In this document: positions 50,033 to 63,001 of the stretch, piece by piece
Layout of the letters: every line of letters begins with the position of its first letter
Numbering within the stretch: position 1 is the stretch's first letter
DNA from: Chlamydoabsidia padenii
Lineage: Eukaryota; Mucoromycota; Mucoromycetes; Mucorales; Cunninghamellaceae
Assembly: GCA_025330725.1 (NCBI GenBank)
Contig: JAIWND010000003.1
Coordinates: 558,001 to 622,000 of the forward strand
Reading direction: 5' to 3'
Length of the DNA: 64,000 nt
Made by a program: the position numbers and the translations under genes
The notes under the pieces: model-generated
Told to the model about the DNA's origin: nothing
Seen by the model: the letters and a program-made list of their open reading frames with translations, nothing else
Database searches by the model: none

Positions 50033-51591
50033 ATGACCTTCCTCTCTACTTTGCACCGCATTGCTCCTTTAGCGACTTCTACTTCTCGTGCTGCCACTAT
50101 ATCAGTCAAGCCTGCCTTCTCTGCTTATGCTCAAAAACGCTTCAATTCCAATGGTGTCACTGAAGTAAGTATCAACCCTTGAATGGATTTGTCTTGTTAT
50201 AACCCAAGCATACCCAGCCCCACAACTACAAAAGGAATAGCCTTATATAAGTTATACATGGGTTAGGCGTGATTAATCGACTGAACCAGATAACAATAGA
50301 CTAACTAATCATTGTTTTTTTTTTTTTTGTAGATGACTGTTCGTGATGCTTTGAACCAAGCCCTTGAAGAAGAAATGACAGCGGATAACAAAATATACAT
50401 TCTAGGTGAAGAAGTTGCTCAATACAATGGTGCTTACAAGGTAAAGTAAATGTCTAGGTGGGAATACACGGGAAAGATTGGGGAGGAATTAATCGGATCT
50501 TAAAACTAACGAACCCTTCAACCTTTTTTTATTTTTCTTTTTACTGACAGGTTACCAAAGGTTTACTCGACAAGTTTGGTGCCAAACGAGTGATCGATAC
50601 TCCTATCACTGAAATGGGTCTTGCTGGTATTGCTGTTGGGTCTGCTTTCAATGGCCTCAAACCAGTATGTGAATTCATGACCTTCAACTTTGCTATGCAG
50701 GTAAGTTTAACAATGGGATCGTATATGTATTATGGAAAGGGGGACAGTCTTCTCGTACCTAATTTTTATTTTATTTTATTTAGGCTATTGATCAAATTGT
50801 TAACTCTGCTGCCAAAACCTTCTATATGTCTGGTGGTAAAGTAACTTGCCCCATTGTCTTCCGTGGTCCTAATGGTGCTGCTGCAGGTGTGGGTGCTCAA
50901 CACTCTCAATGTTTTGCTGCCTGGTACGGTTCCGTGCCTGGTTTGAAAGTGGTCTCCCCTTGGAACTCTGAAGATGCTAAAGGTTTATTGAAGGCTGCTA
51001 TCCGTGATCCTAATCCTGTGATCGTACTTGAAAACGAATTAGAGTATGGTGTGTCTTACCCTGTCTCTCAAGAAGCCTTGTCCTCTGACTTTGTGTTGCC
51101 TATTGGTAAAGCCAAGATTGAACGTGAAGGGAAGGATATCACTATTGTTGCTCACTCTCGGTCTGTTGGATTTGCTGTCAAGGCGGCAGATGAATTGGCC
51201 AAGACTGGTATCTCGGCGGAAGTTATCAATTTACGAACCATCAAACCTATGGATACGGAAACTATCTTCAAGTCTGTCAAGAAGACTCATCGGATCATGA
51301 CCGTGGAAGGTGGTTGGGCTTCTTTTGGTGTTGGATCAGAAATCGCTGCTCAAATCATGGAATGTAAGTAGAGAAGAGGGTTACTTGTTTGATAAAAAAT
51401 TTACTCATTCTTCTTTTTGTTTTTTTTTTTTTGTTTTAGCTGATGCCTGGGACGAACTCGATGCTCCTTTGAGCCGTGTTACTGGAGCTGATGTCCCTAC
51501 CCCTTATGCCGCCAACCTCGAAACTTTGGCCTTCCCTGATGATAAGGTCATTGTCAAGGTTGCCCGTGATATCCTCGATAAGAAGTATTAG
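50033..51591 (+). CDS. PDB1: Pyruvate dehydrogenase E1 beta subunit, mitochondrial
   Basis: Part of the E1 heterotetramer that decarboxylates pyruvate in the mitochondrial matrix. Exons: 50033-50164, 50333-50440, 50551-50700, 50784-51363, 51440-51591, giving 373 aa. Residues 1-40 form a Ser/Arg-rich presequence lacking acidic residues. The E1-beta core is clear: [79 protein letters not shown] and the C-terminal lipoyl-contact block [19 protein letters not shown]. Length matches the family. The gene has optimal codons in line with high expression. Confidence 0.97.
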
Positions 51592-52189
51592 ATCATCCTC
51601 TCTTGTCACATATATATACATATATCATCTACCCTATAGTATCTTTTTTTATGATGTTACATGACATACCTAGTAGTAGATCCACTTATCCCCATTTATG
51701 GTCTAAACCTACTATATATACATTTATCCCTCACACCCCCCTCACACCCTATAAAATAAATAGAATCAAACTTTTTAAAGTTATCATAATACTTGATTGA
51801 ATGATGACAATGATGATGAAATGCAGTGACCAAAATAGGGAAGATGGGGTGTGTTAAAAAAGGTTGTGCACAGGGCAAGGCGGGTGGGATCACATGCGAC
51901 TAACCATTTTGAATGACAAGCGATGACGATATAGTCCAATCTGTTGATATGTTCAGTTGACTTTTTAGGTTCGTCTGAACTCTTTTTCTTTTCACAATGC
52001 AAAGACAGACAGAAATCTAAATAAATATATGGCATGGAGCTTGTTACTTTAATCTTGTTGTTTTGTTGTTATTTCATTAAAGCTAATTTTAAGGCTATGG
52101 ACACACACTTGGTAAGTTGATCATTATACAGTACTTGTCCTTAAAACTTGGGATACGATATCAACTCTCTCTATCTCTCAAATGTAACA
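51592..52189. other. Spacer between PDB1 and the kinase gene
   Basis: PDB1 3' region with an AATAAA-type signal near 51758, then AT-rich DNA. No supported ORF. Confidence 0.45.
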
Positions 52190-52201
52190 TTCAAATCCCG
52201 C
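52190..52201 (+). promoter_or_regulatory. TTCAAATCCCGC promoter element of the Rck-type kinase gene
   Basis: 110 bp upstream of the start codon, followed by a C/T and TTTTA-repeat leader. Confidence 0.55.
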
Positions 52202-52310
52202 TTCCCCTTTTTAAACAAAAAGAGACAGAAATTATTTTCTCCGCTCATTCCTCTCTCTTCTTTCTTTTCTTTTTATTTTATTTTATTTTATTTCAACATA
52301 AACCTAGCTC

Positions 52311-54705
52311 ATGTTATCCCGATTGAAGCAAAAGTTTATCAGCAAAAAACAACAACGACAAAACCAAGTCAAAGTCTTTAATTACAACAGCGATTTGGAC
52401 CCAACGGATCAGCAACAACAACAACAGCGGGAACGACAAAAGCACCCAATTCAACTCACGCCTTGGTCCAAATCGATTAAAGACAGCTCTGTGGATCTCA
52501 TGTTTAACGACAACAATAATAACCAACAATACAAGGATGTAAACCAGCCACTTGATCGTCCTTTAGTGTCTACTGAACCTGTACAAGCAGCCATGCATCA
52601 AGCTTTACCACCATTACCACCACCATCACCCATACTGATCACACCAGATACCAAAGACGAAGACAGACAACGACAAGAAAAAGCCACTCAATGGATCCAA
52701 AACAATATGAAGATGAAATCGACTTTGCCCTTTTATCCCAGCCTAGAGCGGTATGAAATCATCCAGAAACTAGGCGAGTAAGTAGTGTGATCAAAAAAGG
52801 GGTGGCGGAAGGTGAATGAATACAAGGGGGGGGTGGATGGTTTATTGTACTAACTTTTTATTATCTTCTCAATTAGTGGTGCCTTCTCCGATGTCTATCG
52901 AGCTCGTGATAAACGATCAGGTCAAAGTGTAGCTATCAAAGTAGCTCAAAAATATGCTGACGATGATCCAATGGTAAGTTAAAAAAAAAAAAAAGGGGGG
53001 GGAGGGAGGGTAAGAGTGTGGAGTTTTAATAGTGCTGACCTTTTATTATTGTTATTCCTACATATATAGATTGATTTGCAACATTTACATCCAAATATGA
53101 AAAAGAAACCAAGGGTGACAGAGGTAATGAAATGCATGAATACGACACATAACGATTTGCAAATGACTGGCTGATTGACTGACTGACTGACTGACTGACA
53201 TTCCTTACTCGAATTGGCTTGGTGTGGTTTTTAGCGTGCAAATATCTTGAAGGAAGTCCAAATTATGCGCAACATACATCATCCCAATATTGTGCAACTC
53301 CTCCGATTCACTGAATCAAGGAAAAACTACTTTTTGGTATTGGAATTATGTGAAGGTATGTTATATCGATAGTACCAAATCGTCTTTGGATCTCATTCTC
53401 ACCTGATAACCTTATCTCTCTCTCTTTCTCTTTATAGGTGGTGAACTATTCCACAGGATTGTAGACTTGACTTACTTCAGTGAAGATTTATCAAGACATA
53501 TCATTGGACAGCTGGCTCAGGCGGTTTATCATTTACATGAAGAATGTGGTGTGGTCCATAGGTAAAAAATATGATATGACCTCCTTGACTTTTACTAAAC
53601 TTCCTTATTTACACACACACACAGGGATATCAAACCAGAAAACATCTTATTCGAACCGATTCCTATAATTCCTTCTGAACAACCCAAATTCCATGCTTTT
53701 GATGATGCTACCAAGAAAGATGAAGGTGTATTTATCAACGGTACAGGTGGTGGTGGCATTGGTCAGGTGAAACTAGCTGACTTTGGACTCTCCAAAATCA
53801 TCTGGGACAAGGATACTCTAACACCATGTGGAACCGTCGGTTATACAGCTCCGGAGATCGTCTGTGATCAAAAGTACTCTAAAGGTGTCGATATGTGGGC
53901 AATGGGCTGCGTACTCTATACCATGTTATGTGGCTTTCCTCCCTTTTATGACGAATCAATCAGCGCTTTGACTCAAAAGGTGGCCCGTGGTCAATTCTCC
54001 TTCCTTAGTCCATGGTGGGATCCTATCTCTGATGAAGCAAAAGATCTCGTCCAAGGTCTTTTATGTGTGGATCCAAGAAAACGATATACTGTCCGACAAG
54101 TCTTACAACATCCATGGATTACTGGCATCAATCCTCCTCCTCCTCTCTCTGGTCGTCTCGATGATACTGAATCCATTCGAATCCAAGCCATGCGAAATGC
54201 TGCTGCTCTAAACACAGCAACTCCTTCTTCTATGATGTCACCCATTCTTGGCAACCCTGGTGGTGGTCTTTATAATAACAACAACAATGGTAGCGACAAC
54301 AAAAGACCTTCCGTCAATATGATCACTGACGATTCCTCATCGACAACAATGGACAGCTCATCGACTCGGCGTAAGGATGTATTTTCTCCCGGAATGGCCA
54401 CTCTCAAGGAAATCTTTGACATCACTGCAGCTGTCCAACGCATGGCCGAGGAACATACACATCACGGGAATCAGGCGCATCATGACGATGATGACTATAG
54501 ACACTACCCTCAGGCCACATCGAAACGCCAATACAATGCACAAGCCGCGGCACATCATCAACAAAGACTGGCTAAAATTACAGGTGTCGCAACTCCTATG
54601 ATGACCGGTCAACGACGACGCCCTACTGGGTTTGATCTGAATATGAACAATGCGACCTTGTTGAAAAATAGGCGGACAAAACATTTGGTGACTCCTTGTC
54701 AATAA
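52311..54705 (+). CDS. Ser/Thr protein kinase, Rck1/Rck2 (MAPK-activated) type
   Basis: Exons: 52311-52777, 52877-52973, 53070-53123, 53235-53355, 53438-53561, 53625-54705, giving 647 aa. A Gln/Asn/Pro-rich N-terminal 150 residues precede a CaMK-group kinase domain. The Gly loop is LGDGAFSDVYRARD, VAIK holds the ATP-binding Lys, HRDIKPEN is the catalytic loop, LADFGLSK holds the Mg-binding Asp, and GTVGYTAPEI is the activation segment end. Between HRDIKPENILF and the DFG lies a 40-residue insert, as in fungal Rck2/Srk1 kinases, which are effectors of the Hog1-type stress MAPK. The tail is basic and Asn/His-rich. Together with the Pbs2-type MAPKK at 57 kb it suggests a conserved osmotic-stress module, though linkage may be chance. 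Confidence 0.85.
53171..53199 (+). repeat. (TGAC)n microsatellite in a kinase-gene intron
   Basis: About seven tandem GACT/TGAC units in the intron between 53124 and 53234. Confidence 0.85.
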
Positions 54706-55395
54706 TTCATTAGTATCTTTTATTTATTTTACATATATTGCCCCCCCCCTCTTCCCCCTTCTAGTATATAGTCTTCCATCATATGTCATATATAGTATAT
54801 TTATACTCCCCCTCTTAAACAACAAATGATATCCTCTTTTTACCCTAATAAAAATAAAATTCATCCAGTTCTCTTATATGCATTCAACTTCTTTCTTTGG
54901 TTTAAAGTGTTGTCATGATCTACTTGTAAAGGGTCGTGTGATTATATAAGATTCTCATCATACCCTTTGTCTGTCGTATGATATGCGTGGGTTCATGTGG
55001 ATCATTAAGGATATATACTCATACAATGAATGAGTGTCATAAGAAATATAAAATTTTAATACATGGTCATTTGTTATAGCTATGTCATAGTCGAGTGGAC
55101 ATGTTTACACACTTGAGCTTGATCATGGAGACAAGCATTATGTCGCGATGTTGAATCTGTCGTCATTCAAACCCCGCTTCCAACACTTTTCGACATTTAT
55201 ACAAAAACCATCAGCAAGAAGCAAAACAGAATGAATCATAAATTAGTGTCTCAAGTCCAAGTGATTGATCTGAATGTTGAAATGTCTACATGCTAACTTT
55301 GCCTATTGCCTCGTTATGTCCAATCATGCAATAAATTGGGTTGAGGGAATTTTGAAACCCCATCTTGACCCTGAGCCTTTTTTTTTTTTTAGCTT
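54706..55395. other. Spacer between the kinase gene and TOM5
   Basis: Kinase 3' region with an AATAAAA signal near 54847, an isolated TTCAAACCCCGC element at 55166-55177 that is 340 bp from TOM5, and AT-rich DNA. No supported ORF. Confidence 0.45.
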
Positions 55396-55408
55396 GGCGG
55401 GATTTGAA
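55396..55408 (+). promoter_or_regulatory. GGCGGGATTTGAA promoter element of TOM5
   Basis: 99 bp upstream of the TOM5 ATG, directly after a 12-nt T tract. Confidence 0.55.
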
Positions 55409-55506
55409 TATGGCTCTGGCCGTAAACAGTCAAAAAAGTCAAACCCCATTAAATTGTTTTCTCTTTCTTTCCTTCTCTTTCCACTCACAGAAAAGCATCA
55501 CTCGCC

Positions 55507-55806
55507 ATGTTTATGCCTCAAGTAAGTGATATCACGGACGATTGACTCTTCAGAATTAATCGTTTATTCCTATTTAGCAACCTTCTCTGACTCCCGAACA
55601 AAAGCAAATGCTTCGACAACGTACTGTGGGTACGCTTACTAACTTTGTCATTGTGGTGTGTGCTTTCCGCGCAGGTAAGTCAAGAAAAAAGGAACTAAAA
55701 ACAATAAAACAAGGTTGGTGGAGGTAGACAAGACTAACGCTATATCTCTCATTTCAAACTATTGATAGCTCCTTTTGCCATTGATCAAGTCAAGAACTTC
55801 TTTTAA
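55507..55806 (+). CDS. TOM5: Mitochondrial import receptor small subunit Tom5
   Basis: Tail-anchored subunit of the TOM complex in the outer mitochondrial membrane. Exons: 55507-55521 (15 nt), 55578-55674, 55769-55806, giving 49 aa. The product starts MFMPQQPSLTPEQKQMLRQR, then a single hydrophobic helix (LTNFVIVVCAF) and the C-terminal APFAIDQVKNFF. The last block closely resembles the PFAID motif I know from Neurospora Tom5, and total length and layout agree. It is too short for most automatic ORF cut-offs and is split by three exons, so it is easily missed. An AATAAA-rich stretch follows near 55925. Confidence 0.8.
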
Positions 55807-56609
55807 ACAACAATTCTATGTGAAACGATGTGGCGACTCTTTAACACCACTCTTTATTACATTTCACTTGACCACCATTCGACGCTACTCATACACTCCC
55901 CCCTATTAGATATTCAATAATGATAATAATAAAAATAATAATAAACTGGTTATTATGTAGGATATGTTGTGATGGATTTTAATAGGATGGTAGGAATAGC
56001 TGGATTGGGTTTATACAGGTATCTGTAATGATGATTTGACTTGAAATAGGATAAAGGGGCTCACTCATAATACTAATGATCATATTGCAAAACCAGGCAC
56101 GTCGTGTCAATTTGTAGATCATTCGATATGATTGTCTCTCCCACTCTTCCTTTAGTATCATACACACAACGATGTTTTATATTATATAGCTTAGTAGAAT
56201 GATTCTCATATGGGATCCCATCGAAAAAAGAGTAATCTTCCTTTGGATCTGGTCATCCCGATACAATTATCGCATGAAACTAACTAATTAAACATTTGAT
56301 CATAGATCAAGGAACATCCGTCACTGTGGCAGAAATATGGTTTCGGTTTCAATCCTTAACCTTTTACTTCATACATACCTTCTTTATCTTCGCATGGCGT
56401 GATAACCAAACCCTGCCAGTTTGTAGGGTTTGCATGACCGACTTTTTGGTTTTTCAATTCCCGCCAGTTTATATTTACAATCTGACGGATTGATCATGCA
56501 CCCAAATATAAAACAAATGCCTTGTCATACTACTGCATGTAATCATACACATGAAGTAAAAAGTTTCACTTGATTGTACTTGTTATCATTATCTGATGAA
56601 TACATGCCA

Positions 56610-56656
<47 letters not shown>

Positions 56657-57020
56657 ATCCTATAAAGAGGATGGGTAAGACTATTAAAGGAAAGGTGGCC
56701 GGACTTTTCATGCCGCCTTTTTTTTATGCCACATGCTTGCCATCCTTACCAAAAGTTACAAGCTTTGTCCGATCCCGCCTAACACAATCAATGGGGATAA
56801 GGTTTCAATCAATACGTGTGTAAAAAAAAAAAATAGACAAAGTTTCTTTATTGGATCAATGAATATATATATATATATATAAAAGGAGAGGGGAGACACA
56901 TAGATATAATATATAAAGTATGGTAAAAATGGATGATGATGGGGTCAATCGCTGCTATGGTTGCTACAAATACTAATAGTTTGTAAGTTGTATCAAGAAG
57001 TTATAAGTAGAGCGAGGTTG
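55807..57020. other. Spacer between TOM5 and the MAPKK gene 3' end
   Basis: No supported gene. It holds an isolated TTTCAATTCCCGCC element at about 56452-56465, a 41-nt A tract at 56613-56653, a GATCCCGCC copy near 56772 and a TA repeat near 56866-56880. The elements hint at an undetected short transcript between 56.5 and 57.0 kb. Confidence 0.4.
56613..56653 (+). repeat. 41-nt poly(A) tract
   Basis: Uninterrupted A run in the spacer. Confidence 0.9.
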
Positions 57021-58725
57021 TTATTGATGTTGCTGTTGTTGATATTTGTATGCTTCAGAAGCCCATGATGCCATATCCACATCCACATCGATATATTTTT
57101 GAATAAAGGGATGTTGTAGTAGTTCCGCGTAGCTTGGTCGTTTACCTGGTTCTTTGTGTAGACTAAGAAGGGTCACAGTATTAGTAAACTTCCCTTTTAT
57201 CTTTTCTTTTCTTTTACTTACCATGCAGATATAAAGTCCCTAGCATCATCAGAATAATGATCAGGTAAAGTAGGAGGTTCTTCTTCGACAATGGCCCGTA
57301 GTTGTGCAAACATGTTATCATAAGTGTACGGATATTTCCCACCAGCTACTTCCACCAATGATAATCCAAGTGACCAAACATCTGATGATACTGTATATGT
57401 ATCCACAGCTCTAATTCGTTCAGGCTAAATATAAAAAAGATAAAAATCAATCAAATCTTTTTTAGTCACCGGGCCAACATTCCTTTGCCTTTTGTGTGTT
57501 CCACTTACCGCCATATAACTTTGGCATCCAATGTTGGTTTTGGCTAGAGACTTGTTCAATTGACCAGAGACACCGAAATCACACAATTTGACTTGACCCT
57601 TCATGTTCACCAAGACATTCGTAGGCTTGACATCTATAAAAGAGAAGATTAGTATATAAGATTATCACTGGAAACAATAGTGTTTACCTCGATGAATAAT
57701 CGATAGTTCATCTTTTAAAAACTTTAGTCCCTTGACCATCTATAAATAAACAATAAAGTTAATTGATCATAGCACGCGCCTTTAGGTAAAGAATGTAGCC
57801 AACGCGTGCATCCCATCCCCCTGCTTTTTTTTTTTCTATAACCATTCTACTTACCGAGATAGCAATCTTGGCCAAGACATCTTCGGGCACACCATCACCA
57901 TAAAGTTTATCAAGAGATCCACAATCCATATATTCCATACAATAGTAAACACACGATTCGATGAAGAAAGCACCATAAAACTCCACAATGTCTTCACTGG
58001 TGCTCTTGTGGAGAATATCCAATTCCATCAAGATTTGTTGCAGTTTTGTTTCATCCAGCTCCAAACGAATTTCCTATTTTGTCACCAAAAAAGAAAAGAC
58101 AGATAGACAGTATGATTAGTTGACCTATCACAAACACACATGCAACTCTTTTTTTTTTGGAGGGGTTTTTTTTTTGATTCAATTACCTTCATTGCCATGA
58201 CTACATTGGTTACTTGGTGGGACACCTTCTTTACTGTTCCATATTGTCCTTTGCCAAGTTCTTCTTGAAGTAACAGATCGTCCATCTTGATAGCAAAACT
58301 ACTACCGTTACTAAAATTGACACCATCCGCATGGATAATAGCTTTGCCAGCAAAATTGAGTTTACCAGAAGGATCACTATACCATAGAAGAGTTAGTATG
58401 TAACAACAATAATGTTATATGAGACTTACACATATTTTGAAAAGTTGGAGAAGGGAGTTTCTTCCTTCAAACCAAGTTTCAAACCAGGGCCCTTTCGCAT
58501 CATTGGACCTCGATGAGGTAGAGGAAGTTGACCAGGAGCATTAGGACGAAGAGAAGTTGGTGGTAAACCATTGTTGCCCATGGGTGGTTTAAAAGGTCTG
58601 CTCATGGGTGGCAAAACAGACCGTTTGGCGAGTGGTGAGATGGGTGCACTTGTTGTGGTTGTGGTTGCATTGGCTGAGGTTGTTGCTATTGGTGGAGATT
58701 GTGTTGTATCTGCGTTAAAAGACAT
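57021..58725 (-). CDS. PBS2: MAP kinase kinase, Pbs2/Wis1 type
   Basis: Dual-specificity kinase that activates the stress MAPK (Hog1/Sty1). Exons: 58430-58725, 58187-58376, 57855-58073, 57688-57739, 57509-57633, 57222-57424, 57021-57162, giving 408 aa. A Thr/Pro/Ala-rich N-terminus of about 100 residues precedes the kinase domain. The Gly loop is [15 protein letters not shown] holds the ATP-binding Lys, IIHRDVKPTN is the catalytic loop, LCDFGVSG the Mg-binding motif, and the activation loop [18 protein letters not shown] carries the Ser-x3-Thr pair typical of Pbs2/Wis1 rather than Ste7- or Mkk-type kinases. It ends with a Gln-rich tail. The N-terminus is much shorter than in yeast Pbs2, so no SH3-binding site for Sho1 is evident. 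Confidence 0.88.
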
Positions 58726-59471
58726 GATCGTTTCTTTGTGTCGAGTGTAACTTGTTGCTTGATGAGTAATAGTTTTTGTAGTGTCTGTGCCAAGATGGAG
58801 TCAAGGAGAGTCAAGATGGAAAGGGGGGAATATGTTTTTTTTTAGTAGAGCTATTTTATTCTAATGATAAGGGTTATACAAATTGGATCAAAACTTGTAA
58901 AGAATAATCGAATTGGAAAAAAGTAAAATAAAAGGTAAAGAAGAAGAAAAAAGAAAGAAAGAAAGGAAAAAAATGAGGGCGACCTACATAAACAAAATCC
59001 GATTCAAAGTGTGGAATAAAACTCCGACATGAGGAGTTGATTTTTTTTTTTGTTGGAATCGATGGCGGTGCTAAAAATGAGCGAATCAAGAGAATGCATT
59101 GTTCAAAATGGGGGAATGATAATCAAATAGCGTGGGGTACAACAGTATCAACAACAGTGATAGAAACGGAATACTAAAACCTCTTCATTCTTGTCACCAT
59201 TCATCTAAAATGTTAATGATGTGTATGTCGTACGGTATCACACCATACGGTTGTAAAAATAAAGGAGAGACAACGATAAAGTATCAAAGGAGGAAAGATA
59301 CCTGTTTCATGAACATCATCTGTTCCTTTACTGTGCAACAAAAAGGCAGTTTCATGACCATCTTCTTTGTTATGCAGTTTCTTTCTTTTTGCAATGGTAG
59401 TAGTCGATCCAAGCTTATTTTGGGTATCCTCCTCTCGGCTTTCTTCCCAGTCGAGCTTTCAATTTTTCATT
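58726..59471. other. Divergent region between the MAPKK and RAS genes
   Basis: About 1 kb of upstream sequence shared by the minus-strand MAPKK and plus-strand RAS genes, with purine-rich stretches near 58930-58970. A 120-codon plus ORF at 59132-59494 has a composition typical of random AT-rich DNA and is not supported. Confidence 0.45.
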
Positions 59472-59485
59472 TTTCAAATCCCGCC
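59472..59485 (+). promoter_or_regulatory. TTTCAAATCCCGCC promoter element of RAS
   Basis: Exact copy, 236 bp upstream of the RAS ATG, so a long C/T-rich 5' leader is likely. Confidence 0.55.
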
Positions 59486-59720
59486 GATGTTTGAGAAAAC
59501 CCAAATGATTTGCCCTCTTTTTTATTTTCCCTCCTCTTTCTTCTTCTCTTCTCTTCTTTTATTCTTGGTTGCACTCATTATCCTTGCTTCCTTTCATCCT
59601 AATTATCCATTACTTTTTAATACTACTTGTAATAATAATACTATTACTTTTATAATTTCTCTCTCTTAAAGCGCAATAACTTCTTACATATCAAACAACA
59701 ACAACCTATAGAACGAAAAC

Positions 59721-60730
<1,010 letters not shown>

Positions 60731-61776
60731 AATAGGTATTCCCCTTTTACTTCTTTTACTTGTAGTTTATATCCTTCTTTCTTTTTGTCTTTGTCTTTTA
60801 CCATCCTTTCCCCGTCCCCTTCTCCTAATGTCATATTCGATCTTCCCTTCTTGAATCATCACTTACCTCTCCCTATTACCCTGTCCCCTCTTTTGTTTGC
60901 CCCGCTCTCTTTCTCTCTCTCTTTTACCCAATATCTCTATTCCTTAGTTTTTTTAACTCATCACCTTATCTGTTCGCTCCTTTTTTATCTTTTACATTAA
61001 TAATAAAAAGACGTTATCACTTCATTATATACAAATAAAGTTGAAGTACCGCTGGATGGGACTCAACGCAAAATGGTAAAGTAACATGGCAGGTGTTTGG
61101 CGGGATAATCATGTGTACGGATGTAGATCATGTCATTCTTATCTATCTATATACAATATATTGGTTTTTAGGAATGCATTCCATCACAGGCATGATTCTT
61201 CAGATGGGTATCTATAGAGTGATATACTGTACTGCCGTATTTCTTTCTATCATCTATATGGATTTACCCCATGACTTTTCGAATACTGCATATACAAATA
61301 CTGGTGTCGTGTCTTATGCTTACCTTGTCTCCTATTTGGTCGTAAAATAAAAAAGAAAAAGTGAGAGTCGGAATGTGAATTTTCTGGGCCAATCAAACTC
61401 TATTTTCATGCAAGTTGGTTGTCCCATATTAGGAGAGAAGAAAAAGAATAGGGAGTTCTCTCGACAACGATTACACTTAAGGAGATTCTTCTTTCTTAAA
61501 AGATCAATCTTATTCCCCCCCTCCCCTCCCCGTTTGGCTCGTGTAAGGAGTGATTATTTTTTGAGGGAGATCTTCTCAAAGAGGAGAAAGAATCAAATTA
61601 TGTTGATAACCATATTTTATTCATCAAGGAGAGAGAGACCTAATAGAAAATGATGCTTTAACATGTTTTCTTCCTCCTATTAGCATTGATGGGGGAGATA
61701 TAAAAATTACTAGCTGACCAACCCTTTATCCTCTTCTTTCTTTTCTTCCCCTCCCATTTATTCATTCTTTTCCAAT
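60731..61776. other. Spacer between RAS and the Kex2-site precursor gene
   Basis: RAS 3' region with AATAAAAAG near 61002, a TTTGGCGGGATAATC sequence near 61096, and the precursor's promoter with a GATATAAAAATT box near 61697. ORFs of 85 and 92 codons at 61093-61350 and 61375-61653 lack motifs and are not supported. Confidence 0.45.
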
Positions 61777-62730
61777 ATGTATCCTAAATTCTTAGCTATC
61801 GGAGCTGCCATTTTATTATTATCACCAGTCAATGCATTGACATCACCTTTAGATACCGCAGCCGAGCAAACAGTGTCTGATCAATTGGGACAAGGTACTG
61901 TTCTGGGATTAAAACGCCGATCGACGATGGAATTGAAGGATGGTCCTCGATTCGGTCTGCCTGCCACTTATGACAAGGTCGGCGCTTCACATCATCGTTT
62001 CGATGTTCGAGATTTTCTCGGCTTTTTGACAGGTGGAAGTGATACTTTTGCTAGAAAACAAACTACAGGCGGTCGTTCGACTTACACTAGCGGCGGTGCT
62101 CCTCCCATGCGACAGGAAGGCGGAGAAGATAACGAAGGAAACGATGGTGATAGACAAGCCGCAGATGTCTTTGATGAAGGTGACGATCAACCCGACCATC
62201 ATTCCCATGGTGGCCATGAAGCCAAGCGCTCCCTATTGGCCATGTTAACTAAAAGCCAATCTGGTCAAGCCCAAGAAGAAGAAGATCAGGATGGTGGTCG
62301 GGAAGCTAAACGGTCTTTGAAAGCACTTCGACGAGGCATTGTAAAGCGGAGTTTAGAAGCTGAAGTGTTCAAAACTGAAATGAATCTCGATGGTACATTA
62401 ATGGACGCTGAAAAGTTGGTCAATGGTGCTGTCACTCATACACAATCCACTGTCAATGGTATAGGGAAAACTCTTTTATCTCATCATACTCAAGAAGCTT
62501 CTACTGGTAATGATGATACATCTAAGACATCTTCGACTACTACTACTACTACAGACGAAGACACATCTACCAGCCAAGGTGAATCCTCCACCGATCAAAG
62601 TCAACCTAATGGACAAAGTACTACTGATGAATCTCCATCCCAGAATGATGGACCAAATCCTGCTGACAGTGAAGGTGGTGATGATGCAGCTTCGGGTGGC
62701 AGCAATTTAAACCCCGAATACTTTGATTAA
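61777..62730 (+). CDS. Secreted acidic precursor with repeated Kex2 sites
   Basis: Single-exon, 317-aa protein of unknown family. Residues 1-20 are a clear signal peptide (ILLLSPVNA, cleaved before LTSPL). Dibasic KR sites lie at 46-47, 150-151, 178-179 and 190-191. Three of them share the same surroundings: HEAKRSLLAML, REAKRSLKALRRG and VKRSLEAEVF, with Glu-Ala before two of the sites as in Kex2/Ste13-processed yeast alpha-factor. The pieces between sites are acidic and Gly/Asp/Glu-rich; the C-terminal 80 residues are Ser/Thr/Asp/Gln-rich. No membrane anchor or domain is seen. It may be cut by kexin into small amphipathic peptides (starting SLLAML, SLKAL, SLEAEVF). A secreted wall or adhesion protein with propeptide sites is the alternative. 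Confidence 0.7.
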   Translation: MYPKFLAIGAAILLLSPVNALTSPLDTAAEQTVSDQLGQGTVLGLKRRSTMELKDGPRFGLPATYDKVGASHHRFDVRDFLGFLTGGSDTFARKQTTGGRSTYTSGGAPPMRQEGGEDNEGNDGDRQAADVFDEGDDQPDHHSHGGHEAKRSLLAMLTKSQSGQAQEEEDQDGGREAKRSLKALRRGIVKRSLEAEVFKTEMNLDGTLMDAEKLVNGAVTHTQSTVNGIGKTLLSHHTQEASTGNDDTSKTSSTTTTTTDEDTSTSQGESSTDQSQPNGQSTTDESPSQNDGPNPADSEGGDDAASGGSNLNPEYFD

Positions 62731-63001
62731 CTTTCTTTTCTCCTACTATGATACTTCTACCTACTTATTTTGTTGTTCTTAGTTATCCTCTTTTTTCTTT
62801 TCTTTTTATATACACTTAATAAAAAATACCATCCAAAGGCCCTTTGGCGATTTAACCAAATTCATGCAATCTGAGGAATTACCCCTGAACTTTTTTTTTC
62901 CTACCTGTGACTTTTTGTGTCAGCGGCTGGATTTAAAAACTTTTTTTTTTTCTTTTTCTTGAATCTTTTCCACTCTCTTCCGCTTCTTTCCCTTGCTCAC
63001 C

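Noticed and set aside
59132..59494. 120-codon plus ORF upstream of RAS
   Set aside because: It ends just past the RAS promoter element, has no domain, and has random-like composition.
61093..61653. ORFs of 85 and 92 codons between RAS and the precursor gene
   Set aside because: No motif, no splice or promoter support, composition typical of AT-rich spacer.
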